Source of the DNA: Actinomadura kijaniata NBRC 14229 | GTDB taxonomy: Bacteria; Actinomycetota; Actinomycetes; Streptosporangiales; Streptosporangiaceae | NCBI RefSeq assembly: GCF_001552175.1 | Contig: NZ_BCQR01000125.1 | Coordinates: 1-37,339, forward strand | DNA length: 37,339 nt | Reading direction: 5' to 3' | Shown: positions 30,994 to 37,339 of the stretch, piece by piece | How the letters are laid out: the number at the start of each line of letters is the position of its first letter | Numbering within the stretch: the stretch's first letter is position 1 | Notes under the pieces: model-generated | Database searches by the model: none | Told to the model about the DNA's origin: nothing | What the model saw: the letters and a program-made list of their open reading frames with translations, nothing else | Made by a program: the position numbers and the translations under genes

Positions 30994-31682
30994 GCCACCG
31001 GTTCCAGGGCGCGCTTCTTGAACCTCAGCGAGAGCCACCGGGCCTTGTCGGGGTGGGACGGCTCGACGAAGATCTCGCGGGTCTTGGCCATCGCGTCGGT
31101 CATCGGCTGCGGGTAGATGACGAAGTCATGGCCGTCCTGCGCCCACAGCGGCATGATCACCGGGCACTCCTCCATCAGGTAGACCCACGAACGGTGGAAC
31201 GCCGCCTCGACGTCGGCGTCCGGGTCGCGCTGGCGGAGCCGGTCGGTGAACCGCCCGATGGTGGCGTCCACGGCGGCCCGGTAGCCGGGGTTGCCCGCGT
31301 ACTCGTTCTCCACCCGCTCGCGCAGCGCCTTGTAGCGCTCGTCGGTGAGCGTCGTGTGCCAGCGCAGCACGTCACTGGGGACCAGCAGGCCGCCGAGGAT
31401 CTCGCTGTTGCGTTCCAGCCACTCGTCTCCGGCGCGCAGCGCGTAGGCGTAGGCGACGTCCTCGGGGAGGTCGGTGTAGTTGTGGCGCTGCAACGCGTCG
31501 GCGACGGCGACGGTCAGGTGCTCGATGCCCGAGCGGTTGACCAGGTCGATCGTCGCCTGGAGCTTGTCCCCCTCGTGGTAGCGCTGGCCCACGCTGACCA
31601 GCAGCACCGCGCGGGTGCCGGTGAAGTCGTGTTCCTGCCCGACCTTGCCGAACGAGGCCTTCGATCGGATGACCGCGGTCAC
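30990..31682 (-). CDS. tRNA-dependent cyclodipeptide synthase, XYP-type
   Basis: 230 residues from GTG 31682 (AAGGA 7 nt upstream); CDPS enzymes are usually 200-300. By eye it aligns with AlbC: catalytic Ser37 corresponds to Ser30 in LLVSVGQRYHEGDKL, Tyr178 and Glu182 to Tyr168 and Glu172 in WVYLMEECP, Tyr202 to Tyr190 in FVIYPQP. At the subfamily positions (40/202/203) it has Gln33, Tyr190, Pro191, so XYP rather than NYQ. Other family-like blocks are VAVADALQRHNY, GDEWLERNSEILGG and YRAAVDATIGRF. CDPSs form diketopiperazines from two aminoacyl-tRNAs. Gly35 of AlbC is Leu28 here. The two amino acids used cannot be read. Second gene of the operon, 38 nt after the oxygenase. Confidence 0.82.
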   Translation of the reverse strand: MTAVIRSKASFGKVGQEHDFTGTRAVLLVSVGQRYHEGDKLQATIDLVNRSGIEHLTVAVADALQRHNYTDLPEDVAYAYALRAGDEWLERNSEILGGLLVPSDVLRWHTTLTDERYKALRERVENEYAGNPGYRAAVDATIGRFTDRLRQRDPDADVEAAFHRSWVYLMEECPVIMPLWAQDGHDFVIYPQPMTDAMAKTREIFVEPSHPDKARWLSLRFKKRALEPVA

Positions 31683-31720
31683 TGTTCCGTCCTTTCCGAG
31701 CTCAGATGCGGTTTCCGGGG

Positions 31721-32503
31721 TCAGCTCCACAGCGCGAGCGGACGCTCTTCGCCGAGGTAGCCGATGAAGTGCCCGATCGTGATGCGGGAGGAGTCCTGCG
31801 ACGGGCGGACGGCGTGGATGAGCCGGGGGTTGAGCAGGATGAGGTCGCCCGCCTCGGGCTTGACGACCGCGACCGGGTCGGACACCTTGTCGCGGTCGAT
31901 GCCGTAGGCGCGGTCGCCGACGAGCGTCCGGTACTCGTCCTCGGTCGGCTCGATGCCCCACAGTTCGAGCTCGCCGCCCTCGTCGGGGATGTTGACGTAG
32001 ACGTTCACCGAAAGCTGCGCCTGAAGGTCGCTCTGGTGGTCGGGCGGCAGGTTGCGTTCGAGGGCGTCGGTGTGGGGGTTGAGGTCGACGTCCTTGTCCT
32101 GGTAGCGGGCGATGCCGACGAAGCACTTCGCGCCGTCGACGTGCAGGAGGTTGGCGCCCTGCGGCCAGATCTCGTCCAGCAGCAGCCGCAGCTCGTCGGT
32201 GGGCGACAGGTAGGGCGCGAACAGCTCGCGCAGCCGGTGGATGTTGGGCAGCGCCCGCTCGTGGTACGCACGGCGGGACGCCTCGTCGCCGATCTCCGAG
32301 TAGGCGAACCCGACCCGGCCGAACTCCGCGGCCTGGCTCAGCTCGCCGCGCTCGGCGTGGTCGAACAGCTGCTCACGGGCGATCTCCAGAGCCTCGGGAC
32401 GCAGGAATCCCTTGATCTGGACGACCAGGGCCTCCTTTTTGAGGACGGCCCTGATGTGCTCGGCGGACAGTTCTCGACGGGTGGTGCGGACAACGTGGCC
32501 CAT
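31721..32503 (-). CDS. 2-oxoglutarate/Fe(II)-dependent oxygenase
   Basis: 260 residues from ATG 32503 with GGAG 6 nt upstream; the longer frame to 32857 crosses the promoter and is not used. The double-stranded beta-helix facial triad is complete: His144 and Asp146 in DLNPHTDALE, His230 in RLIHAVRP; the 2OG-binding Arg is Arg240 in SSRITIGHF. HxD (not HxG/HxA) points to hydroxylation or desaturation rather than halogenation. N-terminal helices include ALVVQIKGFLRPEALEIARE. First gene of the operon. Several such oxygenases tailor cyclo(Ile-Leu) in bicyclomycin biosynthesis; here a single one accompanies the synthase, so an oxidised diketopiperazine is the likely product. Confidence 0.88.
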   Translation of the reverse strand: MGHVVRTTRRELSAEHIRAVLKKEALVVQIKGFLRPEALEIAREQLFDHAERGELSQAAEFGRVGFAYSEIGDEASRRAYHERALPNIHRLRELFAPYLSPTDELRLLLDEIWPQGANLLHVDGAKCFVGIARYQDKDVDLNPHTDALERNLPPDHQSDLQAQLSVNVYVNIPDEGGELELWGIEPTEDEYRTLVGDRAYGIDRDKVSDPVAVVKPEAGDLILLNPRLIHAVRPSQDSSRITIGHFIGYLGEERPLALWS

Positions 32504-32551
32504 GACGACTCCAGGGTTGGGAGGGGCAACGGACCGGGGCGCTTGTCTATA

Positions 32552-32574
32552 TTTCCTACAGATTAAATAGGAAA
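32552..32574. promoter_or_regulatory. Inverted repeat (operator) of cyclodipeptide operon
   Basis: TTTCCTA (32552-32558) and TAGGAAA (32568-32574), perfect 7-bp arms with a 9-bp AT-rich spacer. It covers the -10 and start region of the operon promoter. It does not match the DtxR/IdeR, Fur or Zur consensus as I know them. No regulator gene is adjacent. Confidence 0.55.
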
Positions 32575-32587
32575 AGTGCAAGATCAA
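32560..32587 (-). promoter_or_regulatory. Promoter of cyclodipeptide operon
   Basis: Minus strand: TTGATC (32587-32582), 16-bp spacer, TAATCT (32565-32560). Transcription would begin near 32553, giving a leader of about 50 nt that carries the GGAG site. This is the most AT-rich segment of the right half of the window. Confidence 0.6.
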
Positions 32588-32940
32588 TCTTTGGACCACC
32601 ACCGGACCACCTTCGACCTGCGGAAATTCCCTTCCGCGCAGGTCAGGGAGATCGGTCCGGGCCGGATGCGAGCCGCCCGGTTTTCGGCATGCGACCTGCC
32701 AAGATCTCCAAGGACGGGCTTCCGGCGCGCCCCGCCCGCCCCCGCACCGAGAGCGCCCAATGTGACGAAGCACTCGCCGAACACCCGGTGGGACGCCGCC
32801 GATCCGTTCGGCCGCGACACTCGGCTGCGCCCGTTGCGGTTCGCGTCCACGAACCACAACGGACTGGAGCCCCTGCCATCTCGGTCACTGATCACCCGGC
32901 GAGAACGGACACGGACGCCGAACGCCGCACCGCCCCTCCC
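32588..32940. other. Intergenic region upstream of operon promoter, no gene supported
   Basis: About 350 nt between the operon promoter and the end of the beta-propeller gene. A 103-codon minus-strand frame (32584-32895) exists, but its third positions are clearly less GC-rich than in neighbouring genes, it overlaps the promoter and its product resembles nothing I know. I see no tRNA, repeat or clear terminator here. Confidence 0.5.
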
Positions 32941-34083
32941 TCAGCCCAGGCGGTAGACGGTGGCGTCGTAGGTGTCGGACGTGTCGACGCGACCGGCGCC
33001 CCAGAGCGATCGCGTTCTCGGGATCAGGATGAGGTCGCTGACCCGGGCGGTCCGTCCCCGGGTATCGATCCGGGTCGTGCTCCATACGCCGCTCGCCGTG
33101 CGGTGCAGCAGAGGGGTGCCGGCCCCTTCGGGGTCGTTCGCGGACTCACCGCCGATGAACCACAGGCCACCGCGCCCGTCGGACACCATCCGTTCCGGGG
33201 TCCGGCCGTTCGGCATGTTCACGCGCCGCCACTTGCGGCCGTCCCACCGGAGCAGGAGGGATTCGTAGGTGTCCTTCTCCCCGTCCGAACGAAGCACCTC
33301 GCCCGTCACCCACACGTCCTTCTTGGAGAGTGCCGCGACGTCACGCAGGAAGACGCACTGGTAGGAGCCGCCGGTCTCGGGCTGCGGGATGTCGGGAGGC
33401 AGCACCTTCCCTACGCGGACCTCCTTCCAGGCCGTGCCGTTGAAGTGCGCGATCGTGCGGTCGCCGCAGCCGGTGTTCTGCTTGGCTCCGACGGCCCAGA
33501 TGTCCTTGGCCGAGACGGCGCTGAGACGGTGCGGCAGCAGTTTGCCGACGTTGGCCCGCTTCCAGGTGCCGCCGTCGAAGTGCCAGGTGCCGATGCCCGC
33601 GCCCGCGCGGGAGTAGCCGAGCACCCACACGTCGCGCGGCCCGAACGTCACCATGTCGCTGGCCAGGCCGTCGTTCCACTTGTTGGAGACGCTCCACTCG
33701 CGGCCGTCCCAGCGCAGCGCGTAGGTGGGGCCGCCGTCGGGCATCCCGACCAGCGCCCACGTGTTGGACGGTGACGTGGTGCTGCCGGCGTGGGCGGGCA
33801 GCCTGAGTTCCGCGGGCATGGGCACATCGCGCCAGGTGCGGCCCGTCCAGCGCCGGGCGATGGGGCGCGTGCGTCCGTCGTTCGGATGGGTCTCCCCGAA
33901 GACCCAGGCGTTGTCCTTCCCGCTCGCCGCCACCGCGTGGTACGAGCTGGTGTCGTCGTAGCGGTGCGTCTGGAAGACCCGCCAACGCGGCGTTTCCGCA
34001 GCCGAAGCGGGCCAGACCGCCACACCGGAGGCCATCAGCGCCACCGCACCGGTGACGCGGGCGCGTCGTGCGAACCGAGTCAT
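32941..34083 (-). CDS. Secreted beta-propeller-like protein
   Basis: 380 residues from ATG 34083 with GAGGAGAGGA upstream. Signal peptide with basic start and cleavage near WPASAAE. The rest is a series of ~45-residue repeats, each with a 'D-[VI]-W-x-x-G' strand and a 'W-x-G-x-x-W' strand: NAWVFGE, DVWVLGY, DIWAVGA, DVWVTGE, GLWFIGG, SLWGAGR; also RWTGRTWRDV, RWDGREWSV, HFDGGTWKRA, HFNGTAWKEV, RWDGRKWRRV. This is a Kelch-like or BNR-like propeller, probably six or seven blades. Such proteins bind ligands at the cell surface. Two Cys pairs may form disulfides. Function unknown; same strand as the operon but separated by 437 nt. Confidence 0.8.
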   Translation of the reverse strand: MTRFARRARVTGAVALMASGVAVWPASAAETPRWRVFQTHRYDDTSSYHAVAASGKDNAWVFGETHPNDGRTRPIARRWTGRTWRDVPMPAELRLPAHAGSTTSPSNTWALVGMPDGGPTYALRWDGREWSVSNKWNDGLASDMVTFGPRDVWVLGYSRAGAGIGTWHFDGGTWKRANVGKLLPHRLSAVSAKDIWAVGAKQNTGCGDRTIAHFNGTAWKEVRVGKVLPPDIPQPETGGSYQCVFLRDVAALSKKDVWVTGEVLRSDGEKDTYESLLLRWDGRKWRRVNMPNGRTPERMVSDGRGGLWFIGGESANDPEGAGTPLLHRTASGVWSTTRIDTRGRTARVSDLILIPRTRSLWGAGRVDTSDTYDATVYRLG

Positions 34084-34293
34084 GATCGGTCCTCTCCTCG
34101 CGGGGCACCGCGGGGCCGCCCCGAACGGTAACTGATCTTGATTAAGGACGCCTCAGGACCCCTGAACGGACCACACCTGTCCGCCTGCGGCCAGAGCCCG
34201 ACCAGCCCGAACCCGCGCGCTCGTTCACGCGTCCCCGCTCGGCCGCCGGGGAAATCGATCGCCTCCCGCCGACAGCGGTGATCTAATCCTGCC

Positions 34294-35784
34294 GTGTTCA
34301 TGACGGTGTTCCTGCTGGAGTTCCAGTCGTGGTACTGGACAGGACGCTTTGACGATCCGGAGTTGCAGGGCGCCTTCGACGCGATGAACGAGCCGACGAC
34401 CTCGCAGGCGTTCGGGCAGGGGTTCCTGACTCTGCTGCGCAGCGACGACACCGTCGCCCGGGGGATCGCGCTCGACTTCTACGACCGCGCCGAGATGACG
34501 AGCCGGTTCGTCGGCGGGAACCCGTTCGAGGATCACGGCGAGGAGGTCGTCCGGGTCGCCCGGGAGCTGCTCCGGCAACCTCCCCGGCCGGTGGACGAGC
34601 GGACGAGGATCGAAGGGGCGAACCACGCGAGCGCGCTGGCGGCCCTCTGGCGTCTCGGGTTGGAGGACGGGGACGCCGATGCCATCGCCGCCGTTCTGGA
34701 ACGGATGCCCGACGTGGAGCTCAGGGAACGCGCCCTGGACGCGGCCCGCGTCCTGCTCGAGGACCCCGAGACCCCCGATGAGCGTCTGAGCGCGCTGGTG
34801 GCTCGCGTGGAGGAGTGCCACGAACGCGTGCAGGCGGTCCGCGCGCTGCGTGACTCGCAGGAGGCTGCGGCGACCGAGCGGCTGGTCCTCGCCACCGAGG
34901 ACGACGAATGGCGGGTGCGGCAGGAGGCGGCCGCCGCGTTGTCGTCGGGTCGCCGCTTCTACGCTCACCGGCCGCTGCTGGAGCGTCTGGCCGGGACCTG
35001 GTCGGACGACGAGCGCTCCGATGCGGCCGACGAGGTGCGCAGCGCTCTCCGCGAAGGTCCGCACAGCTTCCACTGGGAAGGGGTCGAGCTGGAGGGCGAG
35101 TTGGGTCAGGCGCACAGGGAGATGCGTTCGCCGTCCGGCGAGGAGGCCCATCGCAGCGCGTTCTGTACGCTGCTGCGCAGCCGGAGGCCGGAGGCGGTGG
35201 GCATCGCGCTCGACCACTACCACTTGGCGGACGGGCTGACGCGGTTCGGCATCGACGACGGCGAGTACGCCGCCGAGGTTCTCGCCATCGCGCGGGACGT
35301 CCTCGGGCGCCCGTCGTCGGCCGCCGGTGCCGATCACGCGAGCGCGTTCGGCATCCTCTCCGAGCTCGGTGAGCCTGAGGACGCGGAGACGATCGCCGCC
35401 GCGCTGCGGCGGCGCGAGGCTCCGGCTGTGGTCCGCGAGTCCGCCGTGGACGCGGCGTGGGAGTGCCTGGAACGGTGGGACACCCCGGACGAGGGGATCG
35501 TCACCGCGCTGGAAGGGCTGGTCTTCGACGGTTCGGGTGACATGGAACTCCGCGTCCAGGCGGTCAACGCCCTGACCGGCCTGGGGCCGGTCGAGCAGGT
35601 CACCGCCGTGCTGAGGCGCGCGGCGCGCTCCGGCGACCTGCCCGTCCAGGTGGAGGCCGCCGTCGGCCTCACGTTCCCGGACCTGATCGAGGAGCACCGG
35701 GAACTGGTGCGAGAGGTGGCCGGGTCGTGGCCGCAGGACGCCGGGGAGCGCGCTGCGATCGTCCGGCGGAAGCTGGCCGACTAG
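34294..35784 (+). CDS. HEAT-like repeat protein with internal duplication
   Basis: 496 residues from GTG 34294 (ATG 34300 is an alternative; no clear ribosome binding site). All-helical, acidic, with HEAT-like helical pairs. Two homologous halves are offset by 246 residues: GFLTLLRSDDTVARGIALDF, YDRAEMTSRF at 43-72 matches AFCTLLRSRRPEAVGIALDH, YHLADGLTRF at 289-318; later ANHASALAALWRLGLEDGDA matches ADHASAFGILSELGEPEDAE, and RERALDAARVLLEDPETPDE matches RESAVDAAWECLERWDTPDE. No catalytic motif is seen. HEAT proteins act as scaffolds. Convergent with the NmrA-like gene, with a nested hairpin between them. Confidence 0.75.
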   Translation: MFMTVFLLEFQSWYWTGRFDDPELQGAFDAMNEPTTSQAFGQGFLTLLRSDDTVARGIALDFYDRAEMTSRFVGGNPFEDHGEEVVRVARELLRQPPRPVDERTRIEGANHASALAALWRLGLEDGDADAIAAVLERMPDVELRERALDAARVLLEDPETPDERLSALVARVEECHERVQAVRALRDSQEAAATERLVLATEDDEWRVRQEAAAALSSGRRFYAHRPLLERLAGTWSDDERSDAADEVRSALREGPHSFHWEGVELEGELGQAHREMRSPSGEEAHRSAFCTLLRSRRPEAVGIALDHYHLADGLTRFGIDDGEYAAEVLAIARDVLGRPSSAAGADHASAFGILSELGEPEDAETIAAALRRREAPAVVRESAVDAAWECLERWDTPDEGIVTALEGLVFDGSGDMELRVQAVNALTGLGPVEQVTAVLRRAARSGDLPVQVEAAVGLTFPDLIEEHRELVREVAGSWPQDAGERAAIVRRKLAD

Positions 35785-35840
35785 CCGAGTGGGAGCGCCC
35801 GGCGTCCCTGCCTCCCAGGCGGGAAGCGGGGCGACGGGCT

Positions 35841-35887
35841 GCCCCGTTCTCGGAAGCCCCCGAACGGTGGGCTTGCGAGAACGGGGC
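35841..35887. terminator. Nested 11+6 bp hairpin, bidirectional terminator
   Basis: GCCCCGTTCTC (35841-35851) pairs perfectly with GAGAACGGGGC (35877-35887). Inside it AAGCCC (35854-35859) pairs with GGGCTT (35869-35874) around a 9-nt loop. It lies 57 nt after the HEAT stop and 31 nt before the stop of the convergent gene. Confidence 0.7.
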
Positions 35888-35917
35888 ATGCGCCCGGGTG
35901 GCGCCCTGCTGTCCGGA

Positions 35918-36670
35918 TCAGGGTTGAGCGTCGAGCCATTCCTGGAAGGTGGGACCGGCGAGCTTGGCGTGAGGGCCGGGCAGGAGCCCGCCGTTGGCGG
36001 CGTACTCGGCATCGGGCAGATCGGGGTTGTCGATGCCGACGACCTTGATGCCCCGGCGGGCTCCCAGCAGCCGGGCCGCCTCGGCCAGGGTCTGCTGGCG
36101 GGGTCCGGCGATCTCGGGGAGCGGCGCTGCGGGAGAGGGCGCGTCGGGGGCGATGGCCAGATCGACCAGCTCCTCGGCGACGGTGCGGGCGGCCACCAGC
36201 TGGCTCGGCCAGGTGGGGATGTAGGCGACGTCGCCCTGCTGCCAGTCCAGCATCTGGCCGATGAACTCATGGAACTGCGCGGCCCGCAGGATACGGACGG
36301 GGAGGACCTCGGACAGGTGGAGCTCCTCGTGCAGCTTCTTGGCGGCGCCGAACCCGGAGGTGGCCCCGTCGACCCCGGTAATGGAGGCCACCGCGATCCG
36401 GGAGACCCCCGCCTTCCGACCGGCTTCGTGCAGGTTGCGGGCCGAGGTGCGGAAGAACTCGGTCGCCGCTTCCTGCTCGGAGGCGTGCCAGGAGGCGACG
36501 TCGATGATGATCTCGACTCCGGTCAGCGCTTCGGCCAGACGCTCACCGGTGATGATGTCCACGCCGGTGGCCCGGGACATCGAAACGACCTGGTGTCCCT
36601 GTTCGGTCAGGACGTCGACGACGTGGCGTCCCAGCCGTCCGGTGCCTCCGGCCACTGCGAACTTGCTCAT
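35918..36670 (-). CDS. NmrA-like NAD(P)-binding epimerase/reductase
   Basis: 250 residues from ATG 36670 with AAAGGCAGGC upstream. The nucleotide motif is FAVAGGTGRLGRHVVDVL (G8xxGxxG). Downstream are MSRATGVDIITGERLAEALT, VSRIAVASITGVDGATSGFG, the ILRAAQFHEFIGQML block that replaces the YxxxK region in atypical SDRs, and PDAEYAANGGLLPGPHAKLA near the end. Second gene of a pair, 33 nt after the CMD-like gene. Oxidoreductase/epimerase plus carboxymuconolactone-decarboxylase pairs are known partners of ECF41 (SigJ-like) sigma factors; none is visible before the window ends. Confidence 0.9.
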   Translation of the reverse strand: MSKFAVAGGTGRLGRHVVDVLTEQGHQVVSMSRATGVDIITGERLAEALTGVEIIIDVASWHASEQEAATEFFRTSARNLHEAGRKAGVSRIAVASITGVDGATSGFGAAKKLHEELHLSEVLPVRILRAAQFHEFIGQMLDWQQGDVAYIPTWPSQLVAARTVAEELVDLAIAPDAPSPAAPLPEIAGPRQQTLAEAARLLGARRGIKVVGIDNPDLPDAEYAANGGLLPGPHAKLAGPTFQEWLDAQP

Positions 36671-36703
36671 GCTGCCTGCCTTTCTCGGGCGCGGAACAGG
36701 GGG

Positions 36704-37210
36704 TCAGTCGGTGTAGTTCTGGCCGGGAGCCCGACCGGGGATCGGCTTGGCGATCAGCGCGGCGGGCGTGAAGAACCCGATGTGGGCGATCACCATCACC
36801 AGCGACCACAGCGCCTGGTGGTCGTAGTGCGCGCTCGCCCTGGCATACAGCTCATCCGGGACGCGCTCTCCGGAGGGATTGGGGGTCAAGACCGCCTCGA
36901 TCAGCTCCAGGGCGATTCGTTCGGCGTCGGTGAAGCAGGTGGCGTCCTGCCAGGTCGCCACGGCGGTGATGCGCTCTTCTGACTCCCCGAGCCCGCGCAG
37001 GATGGCGGTCTCGCGGATGGCGAAGTAGGTGCTGCCCAGGATCTGCCCGGCGCGCAGCTGCATCAGGCTGATGGTGGCCGGCGGGATCGGACCGTTCTGG
37101 ATGGCCTGGTGCAGACCCTGGGCGACTTCTGCCAGCTCGGGCACGAACCGCAGGGGGTTGGGCATGCGCGACCGCAGGTTCTCCTGCTCGGCCGTGGTGG
37201 GAGTGGACAT
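36704..37210 (-). CDS. Carboxymuconolactone decarboxylase/AhpD-like protein lacking CxxCxxxH
   Basis: 168 residues from ATG 37210 with GAAGGGAAG upstream; an in-frame ATG at 37231 is less likely. AhpD-like features: PNPLRFVPELAEVAQGLHQA, ISLMQLRAGQILGSTYFAIR, ETAILRGLGESEERITAVAT, FTDAERIALELIEAVL. In active AhpD/CMD peroxidases the centre reads I-N-G-C-x-Y-C-x-x-x-H; here the same positions are Ser60, Phe63 and Glu67, so the redox site is gone. The fold may serve another role. First gene of the pair with the NmrA-like gene. Confidence 0.85.
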   Translation of the reverse strand: MSTPTTAEQENLRSRMPNPLRFVPELAEVAQGLHQAIQNGPIPPATISLMQLRAGQILGSTYFAIRETAILRGLGESEERITAVATWQDATCFTDAERIALELIEAVLTPNPSGERVPDELYARASAHYDHQALWSLVMVIAHIGFFTPAALIAKPIPGRAPGQNYTD

Positions 37211-37259
37211 GATGGGTCTTCCCTTCTCCATCTCAACGGGTGGTGTCGCGGGCCGCCGC

Positions 37260-37339
37260 GGCGTTGGCGCGGCGTTGGCGCGGCGTTGGCGCGGCGTTGG
37301 CGCGGCGTTGGCGCGGCGTTGGCGCGGCGTTGGCGCGGC
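37260..37339. repeat. 11-bp perfect tandem repeat, continues past window edge
   Basis: GGCGTTGGCGC is repeated without error 7.3 times and runs off the end. The nearest gene is the CMD-like gene, whose start is 50 nt away on the minus strand. No stop codon occurs in any frame, so it could be coding or promoter-proximal. An assembly artefact at a contig end is also possible. Confidence 0.85.

Noticed and set aside
31721..32503. Halogenase assignment for the oxygenase
   Set aside because: The facial triad has Asp146 (HxD). Halogenases of this type need Gly or Ala there.
32552..32574. Iron-box (DtxR/IdeR or Fur type) at the operon promoter
   Set aside because: The TTTCCTA-N9-TAGGAAA dyad does not fit the TTAGG...CCTAA or GATAAT patterns of those boxes, so iron control is not supported by the sequence.
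32584..32895. 103-codon minus-strand frame upstream of the cyclodipeptide operon
   Set aside because: Third positions are less G/C than in real genes here, it overlaps the promoter and -35 element, and the product matches no family I know.
37260..37339. CRISPR array at the right end
   Set aside because: The 11-bp units are directly adjacent with no spacers; it is a simple tandem repeat.
1..37339. tRNA/rRNA genes, insertion sequences, phage genes or integration sites
   Set aside because: I scanned for T-loop sequences, transposase or integrase motifs and terminal repeats and found none I could support.

Overview
The window is very GC-rich, densely coded DNA with strong G/C third-position bias, many GTG/TTG starts, ATGA/GTGA stop-start overlaps and frequent leaderless promoters. 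The gene content (LAL-type LuxR, roadblock/LC7 proteins, WYL, TetR, LysR and DeoR regulators, a mycothiol-type DinB protein, AlkZ-like winged-helix proteins) fits a filamentous actinomycete, probably Streptosporangiales such as an Actinomadura relative. That placement is inference. I see no rRNA, tRNA, CRISPR array, insertion sequence or phage gene. The window reads as chromosome-arm accessory DNA.

Layout. 1-2.6 kb holds the 3' part of a large LuxR regulator and a medium-chain oxidoreductase. 2.65-4.7 kb (minus) is a four-gene operon of three roadblock/LC7 proteins around a DUF4388-like/winged-helix protein, with no GTPase. 4.8-7.0 kb has a WYL regulator divergent from an AlkZ-like protein. 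7.0-16.3 kb is a run of small regulator/effector units: TetR and HD protein; YbjJ-like MFS, DeoR and HAD phosphatase; CocE hydrolase and TetR across a perfect 21-bp palindrome; an MFS exporter; a GT39-type membrane glycosyltransferase. 16.3-19.3 kb is an SDR-NmrA-lipoprotein operon facing a LysR gene. 19.4-23.6 kb has a PGPGW membrane protein, a second AlkZ-like protein, a small membrane protein, a secreted pyroglutamyl-peptidase-like protein whose catalytic Cys is Ser, and a DinB/MDMPI protein.

The most interesting region is 23.6-32.6 kb on the minus strand. It is one eight-gene operon: 2OG-Fe(II) oxygenase, a protein I recognise as a tRNA-dependent cyclodipeptide synthase (XYP type), a DHA2-type MFS exporter, and a full Dpp/Opp-type ABC importer (lipoprotein binding protein, two permeases, fused double ATPase) with a metal-dependent amidohydrolase gene between the permeases. 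Six of the seven junctions overlap by 1 or 4 nt. A clear promoter and a 7+7 bp inverted repeat sit upstream. It looks like a compact pathway that makes an oxidised diketopiperazine, exports it, and perhaps takes it (or its metal complex or breakdown product) back up and hydrolyses it.

32.9-37.3 kb has a secreted beta-propeller-like protein, a HEAT-like protein built from two homologous halves, and an NmrA/carboxymuconolactone-decarboxylase-like pair whose second member has lost the CxxCxxxH motif. An 11-bp tandem repeat runs off the right end.
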